A DNA stretch of 64,000 bases. Source: Clostridia bacterium. Lineage in GTDB: Bacteria; Bacillota; Clostridia; Lachnospirales; Lachnospiraceae. This document shows, one piece after another, positions 34,749 to 44,245 of this stretch; positions within the stretch are counted from its first letter, which is position 1, and each line of letters begins with the position of its first letter. The stretch covers positions 124,001 to 188,000 of the forward strand of contig CAJTDE010000005.1 of assembly GCA_910574835.1 (NCBI GenBank), read 5' to 3'. The position numbers and the translations under genes were made by a program. Below the pieces are notes generated by a model, which saw only the letters and a program-made list of their open reading frames with translations, was not told where the DNA came from and made no database searches.

Positions 34749-35405
34749 TAGTTTATTCAAAAATTCAAGCAATTTTTGAATAACAAGTTTATATTTTATG
34801 ATCCGGATATGAGGCAAAATATATATTTTAAAGATTTTTCTTTAAAATATGTCTCTGCTGATATTCATAATCTTGAAAATAATTCTTTCTATTTTTTTGA
34901 TATAGATGGAGACAGTGTGCCGGAATTATGTATATCAGATAATAATAAGACCTTTGTTTGTGCTTTTGATTATGTTGCGGATAAAGATAAAATAGTGCTG
35001 TGGTATAGTATGAGAAATAGTTATTACAGCCTAAATGGTACAAAAACGGCTCGTTGGGATTGGGACGGAAGCCGTAATCTACTAATAAAACTGAATGCAG
35101 ATGGCGAGGAAGAAATGACTCTGAGTTTTTATTGGAGAAATGATTTTAACCGGAAGAAAAATATAGAAGAAATGTACTATATGTTAGGGTTACCATTGTA
35201 TGCGGAAAAAAGTGAAGAGGACATTATAACAGATGCAATGAAAGCAGAGGCATACTATGACGAATCAACAACAAGATACTATTTTAGAGTTACGGAAGAA
35301 CAATTTGACGAGCTAACGAAAGATTATTTCATTGCTGCTGAACAGGCAGATGAAAATATAAAAGAAGTAACATTTACATATCAGGAACTTTTTGTTCGCC
35401 CTTGA
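34749..35405 (+). pseudogene. DxDGxxPELC-family gene, 5'-truncated
   Basis: The C-terminal two thirds of the family seen at 9440: FKQFLNNKFIFYD, YFFDIDGDSVPELC, TARWDWDGSRNLL, VTEEQFDELTKDYF. Similarity to 9440 starts near 34749 with no start codon or anchor region; TTG 34776 is the first possible start but lacks a ribosome site. The last codons (VRP) are Rhs DNA. It is closer to 9440 than to the 15232 copy. Confidence 0.75.
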
Positions 35406-35619
35406 TTCCCCATGTCCGGGAAATGGAGGAAGAGCAGGAAGAGGTTACAAAGACGAGGCAAGGAAGCCCAAGAAAGGGGATTGCTGGACCTCCACCCTTG
35501 AGGATGATATCTTCATTCCCTATAAAGTAGGGGAAACCGCCCGGGAGAACTATGTGGAGATCAGCTACGTGAATGACGTGAATCGGGCCTATGCATAGAC
35601 ACTGATGGAATATCAGTTA
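35393..35619 (+). pseudogene. Rhs core scrap
   Basis: A GC-rich piece corresponding to 7300-7690 with an internal deletion (KPKKGDCWTSTLEDDIFIPY, ENYVEISYVNDVNRAYA, stop TAG at 35596). It connects the truncated immunity gene to a barstar fragment. Confidence 0.7.
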
Positions 35620-35724
35620 AAATAGGTTTAAAAAAGATTATTTTAGATTGCTTTGAAGAGGAGATGTTGCCATATTGGGAAACGGATGTAGAAAATATGA
35701 AGGTTAATGGCAAAAGAAACGAGC
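35620..35724 (+). pseudogene. Barstar-gene fragment
   Basis: Nearly identical to the end of the barstar-like gene at 19580 (GLKKIILDCFEEEMLPYWET, then VNGKRNE). Only the last third is present, between two Rhs scraps. It records recombination between immunity cassettes. Confidence 0.78.
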
Positions 35725-35860
35725 GGGCCACCACCTACGCTTATTCCGGCTTTATCACAAGAGAGGAAGCAAGACAGCGGGTGGAAGGGAAAACAGAGTT
35801 TTTCATGAATACTTATACTTATAACAATCGGGGACAGCTTGTCTCAGTGTTCACTTTAAA
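35725..35860 (+). pseudogene. Rhs core scrap
   Basis: Encodes ATTYAYSGFITREEARQR, then MNTYTYNNRGQLVSVF, YD-repeat sequence of the Rhs shell, ending as AT-rich DNA with AAAGGAGGT at 35858 begins. Confidence 0.65.
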
Positions 35861-35932
35861 GGAGGTAAAGTCAAAACTTTTTATATATGGGATGGATGTG
35901 CAGCTGATTTTGTTATAGATCTATTAAAAAGT

Positions 35933-36400
35933 TTGGGCTTAATAAAAATGAAAAGGTTATCGATGTCGCGAAAAGACGCTTACAAATTAATTGAAAAAGT
36001 GCATAGCTATACAAATAAGGAAATAGATTTTTCTAATTATATAAAAGAATATCAAGAAATTGAACAAGAAGAATTTGACATAGAATATGAATTTTTAGGG
36101 GTAAGTAATGGATTTTTATCAGAACTTATATACGCAATTACAGGATATAAAGTTGAAGTTTATGGAGAAGTAGAGGAATTATTTACATGCCCTTGTTGCG
36201 GATATAAAACTTTAACAGAGCCATTTAACCCAAAAGAAGGAACAGGATATGATATTTGTCCATATTGTAATTGGGAAGATGATGGAACAACAGATATACA
36301 ATCCTATTGTGCAATTAATAAAGGTAGTATGTTAGATTATCGTAATAAACTTCGCTTAAATTTTAATAAATATTATACAAATAAATGGTTAAAAAATTAG
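35933..36400 (+). CDS. CPCC cysteine-rich immunity-like protein
   Basis: 155 residues with the TTG start at 35933 (ATG 35948 also possible). Near residue 88 the motif FTCPCCGYKTLTE, followed by GYDICPYCNWEDDG, is the Cys-rich CPCC domain found in immunity-type proteins of toxin loci. The frame is open upstream to GTC at 35870, which follows an ideal AAAGGAGGT and would give KTFYIWDGCAADFVIDLLK as N-terminus. A mutated GTG or ATG start there seems likely, so today's start may be poor. Confidence 0.75.
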   Translation: MGLIKMKRLSMSRKDAYKLIEKVHSYTNKEIDFSNYIKEYQEIEQEEFDIEYEFLGVSNGFLSELIYAITGYKVEVYGEVEELFTCPCCGYKTLTEPFNPKEGTGYDICPYCNWEDDGTTDIQSYCAINKGSMLDYRNKLRLNFNKYYTNKWLKN

Positions 36401-36639
36401 ATGATTTAAAAATTTTGTTAAATGAAAGCTGGAAGTGAAAAGCGTCAGACATACCGCCGGTATTCTTATGAAACCAAAGGGGAAACAGGCGGAAGTGGCC
36501 TCCCTGATTTCCCATGCCTGAGAGACACTTATGGAGTACCAGACAGACGGATATGGAAGCATGTCGACAGGAGCAGAAGTACCGGGAGAAGCCGAAAGCA
36601 GAGGAATGGGGATGAAGTAGAAGAAGAGATTCTAAGTTA
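36401..36639 (+). pseudogene. Mixed Rhs scrap
   Basis: GC-richer patches with short matches to Rhs core DNA (GLPDFPCLRD in one frame parallels the LIPHAWE region in another, and EYQTDGYGSM matches MEYQADGS). Not functional. Confidence 0.5.
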
Positions 36640-36906
36640 AGGTAATAATTTCGAAATCGGATATTTTAGCCGTGTGCACGTTCTGCCTTTGCGAAACAGA
36701 CACAGGAACAACCTGCCGGTATCAATCATCAACAATTGTGTAAACAAACAAAATAAAATCTTCAAAAGTTGCTATGAGAGTAGTATAATCATCTTGAAAC
36801 TTCAACATCATGTGTCTCCTTTCATAGTCTGTAGTCGTGTACAACTATAGGATAGCATATGGTGTTGAAGTTTTTCTATATCAACAATCAACTAGCACAA
36901 CAAGTT
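36640..36906 (-). mobile_element. IS982-family fragment with N-terminal transposase region
   Basis: On the minus strand from ATG 36811: MMLKFQDDYTTLIATFEDF, ILFVYTIVDD then TGA, followed in another frame by YRQVVPVSVSQRQNVHTAKI, ending near 36640. The right end (36838-36906, TATCAACTAGCACAACAAGT with a small internal repeat) matches that of the element at 2821-3440. It is the complementary half to that copy. Confidence 0.8.
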
Positions 36907-36946
36907 AATATAATAGATTAATATATTGAGGTTGGAGGACATAGAC

Positions 36947-37273
36947 ATGGATTTAAAAGAACTTATACAGTTAATAGAAAAAAGACCCCAAATGTTTATA
37001 GGAAATTATGGATTAGAAACTCTTTCAGCTTTTATAAATGGTTTTTTGTTTAGCAATAATATAGCACATAAAGAAGACTACATTAGTATTGCTTTTGAAA
37101 ATCAATTTCACAATTGGACAAGAAGAGCATTAGAGAAAAGAACAGGCATAGAATTTGATGAAGAAAGAAATTATGTTTATTATATTAATAAAACATATCA
37201 AGATGAAAGACACCGTTTAAAGATTTTTTTTGAATTATGCAATGAGTTCTTTCAAGTAATAGATTATGTTTAG
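36947..37273 (+). CDS. Small protein of an IxKRPxMYI family, probable immunity
   Basis: 108 residues from ATG 36947 with TTGGAGGA upstream. ELIQLIEKRPQMFIGNYGLE and a C-terminal IFFELCNEFFQVIDYV match the 13803 protein. It is the last gene of the Rhs island, directly beyond an IS982 fragment. Function by analogy and context only. Confidence 0.65.
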   Translation: MDLKELIQLIEKRPQMFIGNYGLETLSAFINGFLFSNNIAHKEDYISIAFENQFHNWTRRALEKRTGIEFDEERNYVYYINKTYQDERHRLKIFFELCNEFFQVIDYV

Positions 37274-37416
37274 ATGTGACAGGAACGGGAACAGTCTGTC
37301 AAGTAACAATCGGGCAGTTGTATCTGAACAATAAATTGGCTTATACAAAATATCAGCGCATGCTTGTGATGCGAAGAAACAATCATAAAAAAGCCTTAAA
37401 ACAATCCTAAAAACTA
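37274..37416. other. Boundary region between Rhs island and PTS operon
   Basis: No gene seen. Composition shifts here from AT-rich island DNA to the moderately GC-rich backbone. Confidence 0.4.
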
Positions 37417-37445
37417 TTGAAGCTTTGTGATAAATGTGCTAAAGT
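37417..37445 (+). promoter_or_regulatory. Promoter of the beta-glucoside PTS operon
   Basis: TTGAAG (37417-37422) and TAAAGT (37440-37445) with a 17-base spacer, 30 bases upstream of the RAT element. Confidence 0.6.
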
Positions 37446-37475
37446 AGAGTTGTTCAAAAGCATATACATGACGAC

Positions 37476-37501
37476 GTGTTACTGGTAATGCAGGCAAGAT
37501 C
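37476..37501 (+). promoter_or_regulatory. RAT antiterminator site for the BglG-type regulator
   Basis: GTGTTACTGGTAATGCAGGC followed by AAGATC closely follows the ribonucleic antiterminator consensus bound by BglG/LicT/SacY proteins. Its 3' end (AAGATCA) is the 5' half of the following terminator stem, so binding of the antiterminator would prevent termination. The regulator is encoded at 41453. Confidence 0.85.
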
Positions 37502-37562
37502 AGATTGAGGTAGGGAAGGAACAGAAAAAGGTTTCTTCATATTTTCGATTTGATCTTTTTTA
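37496..37562 (+). terminator. Leader terminator overlapping the RAT site
   Basis: AAGATCA (37496-37502) pairs with TGATCTT (37551-37557), extended by G-U and A-U pairs to about 12 bp, followed by a run of T. It attenuates the PTS operon when the antiterminator is inactive. Confidence 0.78.
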
Positions 37563-37706
37563 TTGCAAAAGGAAGCTGGACGCAGCTTACGGGAAGGAAG
37601 CCTGCCTGCCGGGGAACGCGGATGGGCAGTCCGGACAGCTTGTACAGCGTATCGCCCCGAAAATCAGGCGCTGTACACAGGAAAAAAGAAAAAGGAGAAT
37701 GAAGCT

Positions 37707-39620
37707 ATGGATTACGGCAGAATCGCCAGTGATATTCTGGCAAATGTAGGCGGAAAAGAAAATGTAAAATCGGTTACTCACTGTTTTACCCGGCTTCGCT
37801 TTGTCTTAAAGGATGACAGCAAGGCCAAGAAGGATGTAGTAGAGCATTTGGAGGGCGTAATCTCCGTTGTAGTTGCAGGCGGGCAGTTCCAGGTAGTATG
37901 CGGCGCGAAGGTGACAAAGATTTATGATGCGGTGCTTCCGCTGGTGGGAGATCTGGATGACAGCGCTTCCGAGGGAGGCAATAAGGGCGGCTTTAACCTG
38001 GTTCTCCAGAAGATTTCCGAGATCTTCACACCCATCGTTCCCGCTATTGCGGCAGCCGGCCTGATAAAGGGACTTCTGGCGGCTTGTTCCAGACTTCCCA
38101 TGTTTGAGGCGTTTACGGCCACAAGTACTTATACGCTGCTTAACACGGCCAGCAATATTATCTTCTATTTCATGCCGGTTTTCCTGGCTTATACGGCTGC
38201 GAAGGCTTTGAAATGCAATCAGGTCATTGCGATGGTTCTGGGCGGCTTCCTCTGCCATCCCGTTGTGGATGCGCTGATTCAGGATGTGGCCACGCCTTCC
38301 ACGATCTTCGGTCTGCCTGTAATTAAAAAGGCATTTACCATCGGAGAATCCACCAAGGTGTTCAGTTATACGGAGTCGGTTATCCCGATTATTCTGGCCG
38401 TGCTGGTAATGGCGGCTCTGGAACGCTTTTTAAAGAAGGTGATTCCGGAGATTCTGCAGATTATCCTGGTTCCCGGACTCTGTCTGATTATTATGCTTCC
38501 GGTAATGCTTGTAGTTGTAGGCCCTGTGGGAATCTATGTTGGTTACTTTATTCAGTGGCTGTATCAGATGCTTTACTCCTTCAGTCCCCTTCTGGGCGGT
38601 ATTATTGTGGGCGGCTTGTGGGGCGTCTGCGTTATCTTCGGCGCACACCGGGCGCTGTTGCCTATCGGCCTTAATGATGTGGCCATTTCCGGAACGAATA
38701 CGCTGATGTGCTTTGCAGGAGCGGCAAACTTTGCTCAGGCAGGAGCGGCCCTCGGCGTTACCTTAAAGACAAAGAGCGCGGAGACAAAGCAGGTAGCCGG
38801 AGCAGCAACCCTGTCGGCGTTCCTGGTTGGTATTACGGAGCCGGCGATTTACGGATGCAACCTGCGTCTGAAACGGCCTATGATCTGTGCGGTCATTGCA
38901 GGAGCACTGGGCGGTGCCATTATGGGTATCGGCAATGCGGTAAATACGGGCTTTGCAAACAACGGTATTTTAACCATTATGTCCTACTATGGAGAGGGCA
39001 CCAGCTTTTCACGCTTCCTGGCTTATCTGATTGGTATTGCGGTGGCATTTGTGGGAGCTGCGGTTCTTACCTATCTGGCCGGCTTTGAGGAGGTTGTGCC
39101 CGGAACAAAGGCAGCCGTTCCGGAGAATGGTGAGGCTCCCTCCGTAAAAGTAACAAAAGAGAATGCGGATCTGACAATTGGCTCTCCGGTAGAGGGCAAG
39201 GCAGTAGATTTAAAGGAAACGGCAGACGAAGTATTTGCTTCGGAGGCGCTTGGAAAGGGAATTGCGGTGATTCCTTCCAAGGGTGAAATCCTGGCTCCGG
39301 CGGACGGAACTCTTTCCGTGCTGTACCCCACGCTCCATGCTCTGGGCTTTGTACTGGACAATGGGGTGGAGCTATTGATTCACATTGGCATTAATACGGT
39401 GGAATTAAACGGAGAACATTTTAAGAAGTATGTGGAACAGGGAGCCAGGGTAAAGAAGGGCGATAAGCTGGTGACCTTTGATATCGATGCTATTCAGAAG
39501 AAGGGATACGATCCTACAGTTATGGTTCTGATTTCCAATACGGAACAGTTCGCCGGCGTGGACGGCGTGCCGGGGGAGCGGGCTTCCTTGGATAAGGATG
39601 TTATCCTGATTAAAAAATAA
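37707..39620 (+). CDS. PTS beta-glucoside transporter subunit EIIBCA
   Basis: 637 residues from ATG 37707 (AAAGGAG upstream); a longer in-frame opening at 37563 lies inside the leader and is rejected. Domain order: EIIB (1-85, phosphorylated Cys26 in VTHCFTRLRF), EIIC (about 105-455, ten or so membrane helices, GAHRALLPIGLNDVA, GITEPAIYG) and EIIA (about 500-637, with LHALGFVLDNGVELLIHIGI carrying the phospho-His). It imports and phosphorylates aryl- or beta-glucosides at the membrane. The adjacent phospho-beta-glucosidase and BglG-type regulator fit a bgl-like operon. Confidence 0.95.
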   Translation: MDYGRIASDILANVGGKENVKSVTHCFTRLRFVLKDDSKAKKDVVEHLEGVISVVVAGGQFQVVCGAKVTKIYDAVLPLVGDLDDSASEGGNKGGFNLVLQKISEIFTPIVPAIAAAGLIKGLLAACSRLPMFEAFTATSTYTLLNTASNIIFYFMPVFLAYTAAKALKCNQVIAMVLGGFLCHPVVDALIQDVATPSTIFGLPVIKKAFTIGESTKVFSYTESVIPIILAVLVMAALERFLKKVIPEILQIILVPGLCLIIMLPVMLVVVGPVGIYVGYFIQWLYQMLYSFSPLLGGIIVGGLWGVCVIFGAHRALLPIGLNDVAISGTNTLMCFAGAANFAQAGAALGVTLKTKSAETKQVAGAATLSAFLVGITEPAIYGCNLRLKRPMICAVIAGALGGAIMGIGNAVNTGFANNGILTIMSYYGEGTSFSRFLAYLIGIAVAFVGAAVLTYLAGFEEVVPGTKAAVPENGEAPSVKVTKENADLTIGSPVEGKAVDLKETADEVFASEALGKGIAVIPSKGEILAPADGTLSVLYPTLHALGFVLDNGVELLIHIGINTVELNGEHFKKYVEQGARVKKGDKLVTFDIDAIQKKGYDPTVMVLISNTEQFAGVDGVPGERASLDKDVILIKK

Positions 39621-39643
39621 GAACTGGAATGGAGGACAGCTAA

Positions 39644-41253
<1,610 letters not shown>

Positions 41254-41452
41254 TGATGTTGGGGGTGGGGCTGTAGGGTGTTTTGCATTGGCTGTTATTA
41301 GGGGTACAAGGGAGCTTGGGGGATTTTTGTGAGTTGTGGTTGTGGAGCGTGTTAGTGGTGATGGAGTTTATAGTAACAGAGGGATAGTGTGAGGGTGGTT
41401 ATGGTGGTTTTTATGGTTGTGTGAATACGGATGAGATGATGGGGAGAGGGAT
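41254..41452 (+). other. G/T-rich leader of the antiterminator gene
   Basis: About 200 bp without a gene. Strong G and T bias on the plus strand begins here (TGGGGG, GTTGTGGTT) and continues into the two genes that follow. GGGGAGAGGG at 41440 is the ribosome site of the next gene. Confidence 0.5.
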
Positions 41453-42304
41453 ATGCGGGTAGTTAAGGTTTTGAATAATTCGTTGGTGCTTGCTTTGGAT
41501 GAACAGGGGCAGGAAACTATTTTGATGGGGAAGGGGATTGGGTTTCATAAGGCCTCGGGGTATGAGTTTGGGGCGGATGAGGTGGAGAAGGTTTTTGTGC
41601 TTCGGGATCGGTCGGTTGCCAGGAGTATTATTCGGCTGGCGGCGGAGACGGATGGGGTGTTTTTTGAGATTGGGAAGAATGTGATTGATTATGCTAAGGA
41701 TACGTTTGAGATGAAGCTTTTGGATCATATTTATCTTTCGCTTACGGATCATTTGGCGTTTGCGGTGCGGCGGGTGGAAAAGGGGATTTTGGTGCCGAAT
41801 TTTTATACCCAGGATATGCAGCGCTTTAATCCCAATGAGTTTCAGGTGGGGCATTTTGCGCTGAAGCTGATTCGGGAGCAGATGGGGGTGGAGCTTCCCG
41901 GGGATGAGGCGGGGAATATTGCTTTTCATTTTATTAATGCTCAGGAGGATCATCCTTATAATGAGAAGAACAGGCGGATTTGGCAGCTGACGGAGGATGT
42001 TCTGGATGTGGTGAAGTATTATTATCAGCTTGTTTATGATGAGGATAGTATTTCTTATTCCAGGTATCTCACGCATATTCGTCTTTTTGCGCAGCGTCTG
42101 GTGTCTGGGCAGCAGCTTCCTGAGGATAGCTCGAGGCTTCTGTATGATCAGATTGCGCAGGTGTGTACCTCGGAGTTTTCCTGTGTGGATCGGGTGGACC
42201 GGTTTGTGCGGGAACGGTTCGGCGTGGGGCTGACGAATCAGGAGGAAATGTATCTGGCGCTGCATATTCACAGGGTTCTTGAAGGCGGAAGGAAGGATTT
42301 GTAG
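41453..42304 (+). CDS. BglG/LicT-family transcriptional antiterminator
   Basis: 283 residues from ATG 41453. RNA-binding CAT domain at 1-60 (VVKVLNNSLVLALDEQGQE, GKGIGFHK), then two PTS regulation domains: PRD1 (about 65-170, conserved His in LSLTDHLAFAV and VGHFALKLI) and PRD2 (about 171-283, YLTHIRLFAQRL and YLALHIHRVL). Phosphorylation by the PTS controls dimerisation and binding to the RAT site at 37476. Codon use is unusually rich in GGG, TTT and third-position G/T compared with the genes before it. Confidence 0.93.
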   Translation: MRVVKVLNNSLVLALDEQGQETILMGKGIGFHKASGYEFGADEVEKVFVLRDRSVARSIIRLAAETDGVFFEIGKNVIDYAKDTFEMKLLDHIYLSLTDHLAFAVRRVEKGILVPNFYTQDMQRFNPNEFQVGHFALKLIREQMGVELPGDEAGNIAFHFINAQEDHPYNEKNRRIWQLTEDVLDVVKYYYQLVYDEDSISYSRYLTHIRLFAQRLVSGQQLPEDSSRLLYDQIAQVCTSEFSCVDRVDRFVRERFGVGLTNQEEMYLALHIHRVLEGGRKDL

Positions 42305-43783
42305 ATGAATGCGTTGATTGTTGATATTGGGACCTCCAGTATGCGGGGGATTCTTTTTACGGAGCAGGGGGAGCGGCTTGCTTCCTGTCAGGTGCTTTAT
42401 GAGCCGGTGAAGTATCCGGACGGGCGGATTGAGCAGGCGCCCAGGGATTTTTCGGGGGCGCTTCGTAAGATTGCTTCTGCTGCTGCGAAGGAAGCAAAGG
42501 AGCAAAAGACGGCGGTGGACGCGGTGGCGGTGACGGCTCAGCGCTCGGCTATTATTCCGGTGGATCGGGACGGGAAGCCGCTGATGGATACGATTATGTG
42601 GCAGGATCGGAGGAATGTGGGGATTTGTAAGGAGCTGGAGGGAAAGAATGATTTGATCTTTGAGCGGAGCGGGGCGCGGATCAATACGGTTTTTTCCGGG
42701 AGCCGGATGGCTTGGATTCTTCGGAATTGTCCCCATGTTTGTGAGAGGCTTTCTAAGCTTGTGAATATTCCGGAGTTTGTGATGCATGAGATGACGGGGG
42801 AGTATAAGACGGATGTGACGTATGCAAGCCGTTCTCATTTGATGAATCTGCGGACGCGGCGGTGGGATGAGGAGATGCTTGGGCTTTTTGGCGTTCCGGG
42901 GGAGCTGCTCTGTGAGATTTTGGAGCCGGGGAGTATCTGCGGCAGGGTGACGGAGGCTTTTGCCGAAGAGACGGGGCTGCCGGAGGGGATTCCGGTGATT
43001 ACGGCCGGCGGAGATCAGCAGTGTGCCGCAGTGGGACAGGGAGCATACCAGGAGGGGACGCTTTCTCTGGTGGCAGGTACGGGGGGATTTTTGGTGACGG
43101 CTCTTGATGCAGTGCCCCAAAACCCGGACCCGCAGTTGATTTTTAACTGTTCTTCGGTGAAAGGGCGCTATATGGTGGAGGCCAATGTGCTTACCTGCTG
43201 TTCGGCTTTTGACTGGTTTGGCAGGAATTTTTATCCTCTGAAGGATGGGGGGATTGATTATGCTGCTATCAATGGAGAGCTTAAGGAGCTTGAGGGGAAG
43301 GTGAGCAGCGCTCTTGTGCTACCTTATTTCCAGGGGCGCAGCACGCCGAACTGGAATCCGGGGGCTAAGGCCCATTTTGGGGAAATTTCGCTGGCGGCCG
43401 GGCGCGGGGATCTGGTGAAAGGGCTTTTGGAAGGTATTTTTCTGGAGATTCGCAATAATATTTTGGTGTTTGGGGATTATGCAGGTATTCAGAAGGCTTA
43501 TATCAGCGGTGGGCTGACGAACAGTGAGGTGATTAATCAGATCCAGGCGGATGTGTATGGGATTTCTCTTTATCATATGGAGGATAGCGAGTCTACGGCT
43601 TTTGGGGCGCTGATGGTGGCTTTGGCCGGCCTTGGCGTTTATGGGACTTTGGATGAGGCTTTTTCCGTGGTGCGGGGAGGCACGGGGGTAAAGTGCTATG
43701 AGCCGGGGAGGGAGCTTTTTGCGGAGTATGAAAAGAAGCGTGAGCGGATGAATGAGATGTATGGAAGACTGTATGGGAGTTGA
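42305..43783 (+). CDS. FGGY-family carbohydrate kinase
   Basis: 492 residues; ATG 42305 directly follows the antiterminator's TAG, so the two are coupled. FGGY kinase fold: LIVDIGTSSMRGILF (phosphate-1 loop), WQDRRNVGICKEL, ITAGGDQQCAAVGQGA, LVAGTGGFLV, and KAYISGGLTNSEVINQIQAD with ESTAFGALMVAL at the C-terminus. Such kinases phosphorylate xylulose, gluconate, glycerol or related sugars. The substrate cannot be read from the sequence; proximity suggests the aglycone or sugar released by the beta-glucoside pathway. Shares the G/T-rich codon pattern of the previous gene. Confidence 0.88.
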   Translation: MNALIVDIGTSSMRGILFTEQGERLASCQVLYEPVKYPDGRIEQAPRDFSGALRKIASAAAKEAKEQKTAVDAVAVTAQRSAIIPVDRDGKPLMDTIMWQDRRNVGICKELEGKNDLIFERSGARINTVFSGSRMAWILRNCPHVCERLSKLVNIPEFVMHEMTGEYKTDVTYASRSHLMNLRTRRWDEEMLGLFGVPGELLCEILEPGSICGRVTEAFAEETGLPEGIPVITAGGDQQCAAVGQGAYQEGTLSLVAGTGGFLVTALDAVPQNPDPQLIFNCSSVKGRYMVEANVLTCCSAFDWFGRNFYPLKDGGIDYAAINGELKELEGKVSSALVLPYFQGRSTPNWNPGAKAHFGEISLAAGRGDLVKGLLEGIFLEIRNNILVFGDYAGIQKAYISGGLTNSEVINQIQADVYGISLYHMEDSESTAFGALMVALAGLGVYGTLDEAFSVVRGGTGVKCYEPGRELFAEYEKKRERMNEMYGRLYGS

Positions 43784-43824
43784 GGCTTTTTATATCCGGT
43801 AAATGAGCGGCAGGCTGATGGGAT

Positions 43825-44013
43825 GTTACTGTTCACCTAGTAGTCCGTATCGGAAATCCTTGTGCATATTTCCGGTCTATTTCTCCGATAGCACAGGTCA
43901 AAAAGCCTCGCCGTAGCACCACTACGTCTGCGTTTTTTGACCTGCACTCTCGGAAAAATATCCTCAGAAATATGCACAAGGATTTCCAGTACGGACTACT
44001 AGTGACCAGTAAC
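43825..44013. repeat. 189-bp long palindrome P3
   Basis: Outer arms GTTACTGTTCACCTAGTAGT (43825) and its near-complement ending at 44013, continuing through CCGTA/TACGG, GGAAATCCTTGTGCATATTTC/GAAATATGCACAAGGATTTCC, and AGGTCAAAAAG/TTTTTTGACCT around a small GTAGC-ACCA-CTACG loop. It can fold along its whole length. Unrelated in sequence to P1 and P2 but similar in design and position (after an operon). Confidence 0.82.
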
Positions 44014-44200
44014 ACGCTTTGCGATGCACAGAAATCGCAAAAAGATGCGATTTCGCGCTGAAAAACTCGGGATTTCCGCACAAAATGTGCGGAAACACCT
44101 CGCGGAACAGTGATGTGTGAACAGTAACGATGGGATGACATCGGTCTGCTATTTTTCTTCTTCTGTTTGTGTTTGGAGATGCATTTGTGGTAAGATGGTT
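44014..44200 (+). other. Structured intergenic sequence after palindrome P3
   Basis: Two further perfect hairpins: GAAATCGCA/TGCGATTTC (44040-44063) and TTTCCGCACA/TGTGCGGAAA (44071-44093). A GTGAACAGTAAC at 44117-44128 is the exact complement of GTTACTGTTCAC at 43825, enclosing the whole 300-bp region. No ORF. It could be a structured RNA or a mobile palindrome cluster. Confidence 0.5.
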
Positions 44201-44245
44201 TATAGCAGAGAGTACTTTGGCTAAGTGAAGGAGGAAAGTCCGGAA

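Noticed and set aside
41411-43120. 569-codon minus-strand ORF opposite the antiterminator and kinase genes
   Set aside because: It is an artefact of the G/T-rich codons of the real plus-strand genes: low-complexity His/Arg/Pro/Ile translation, no ribosome site and no domain.
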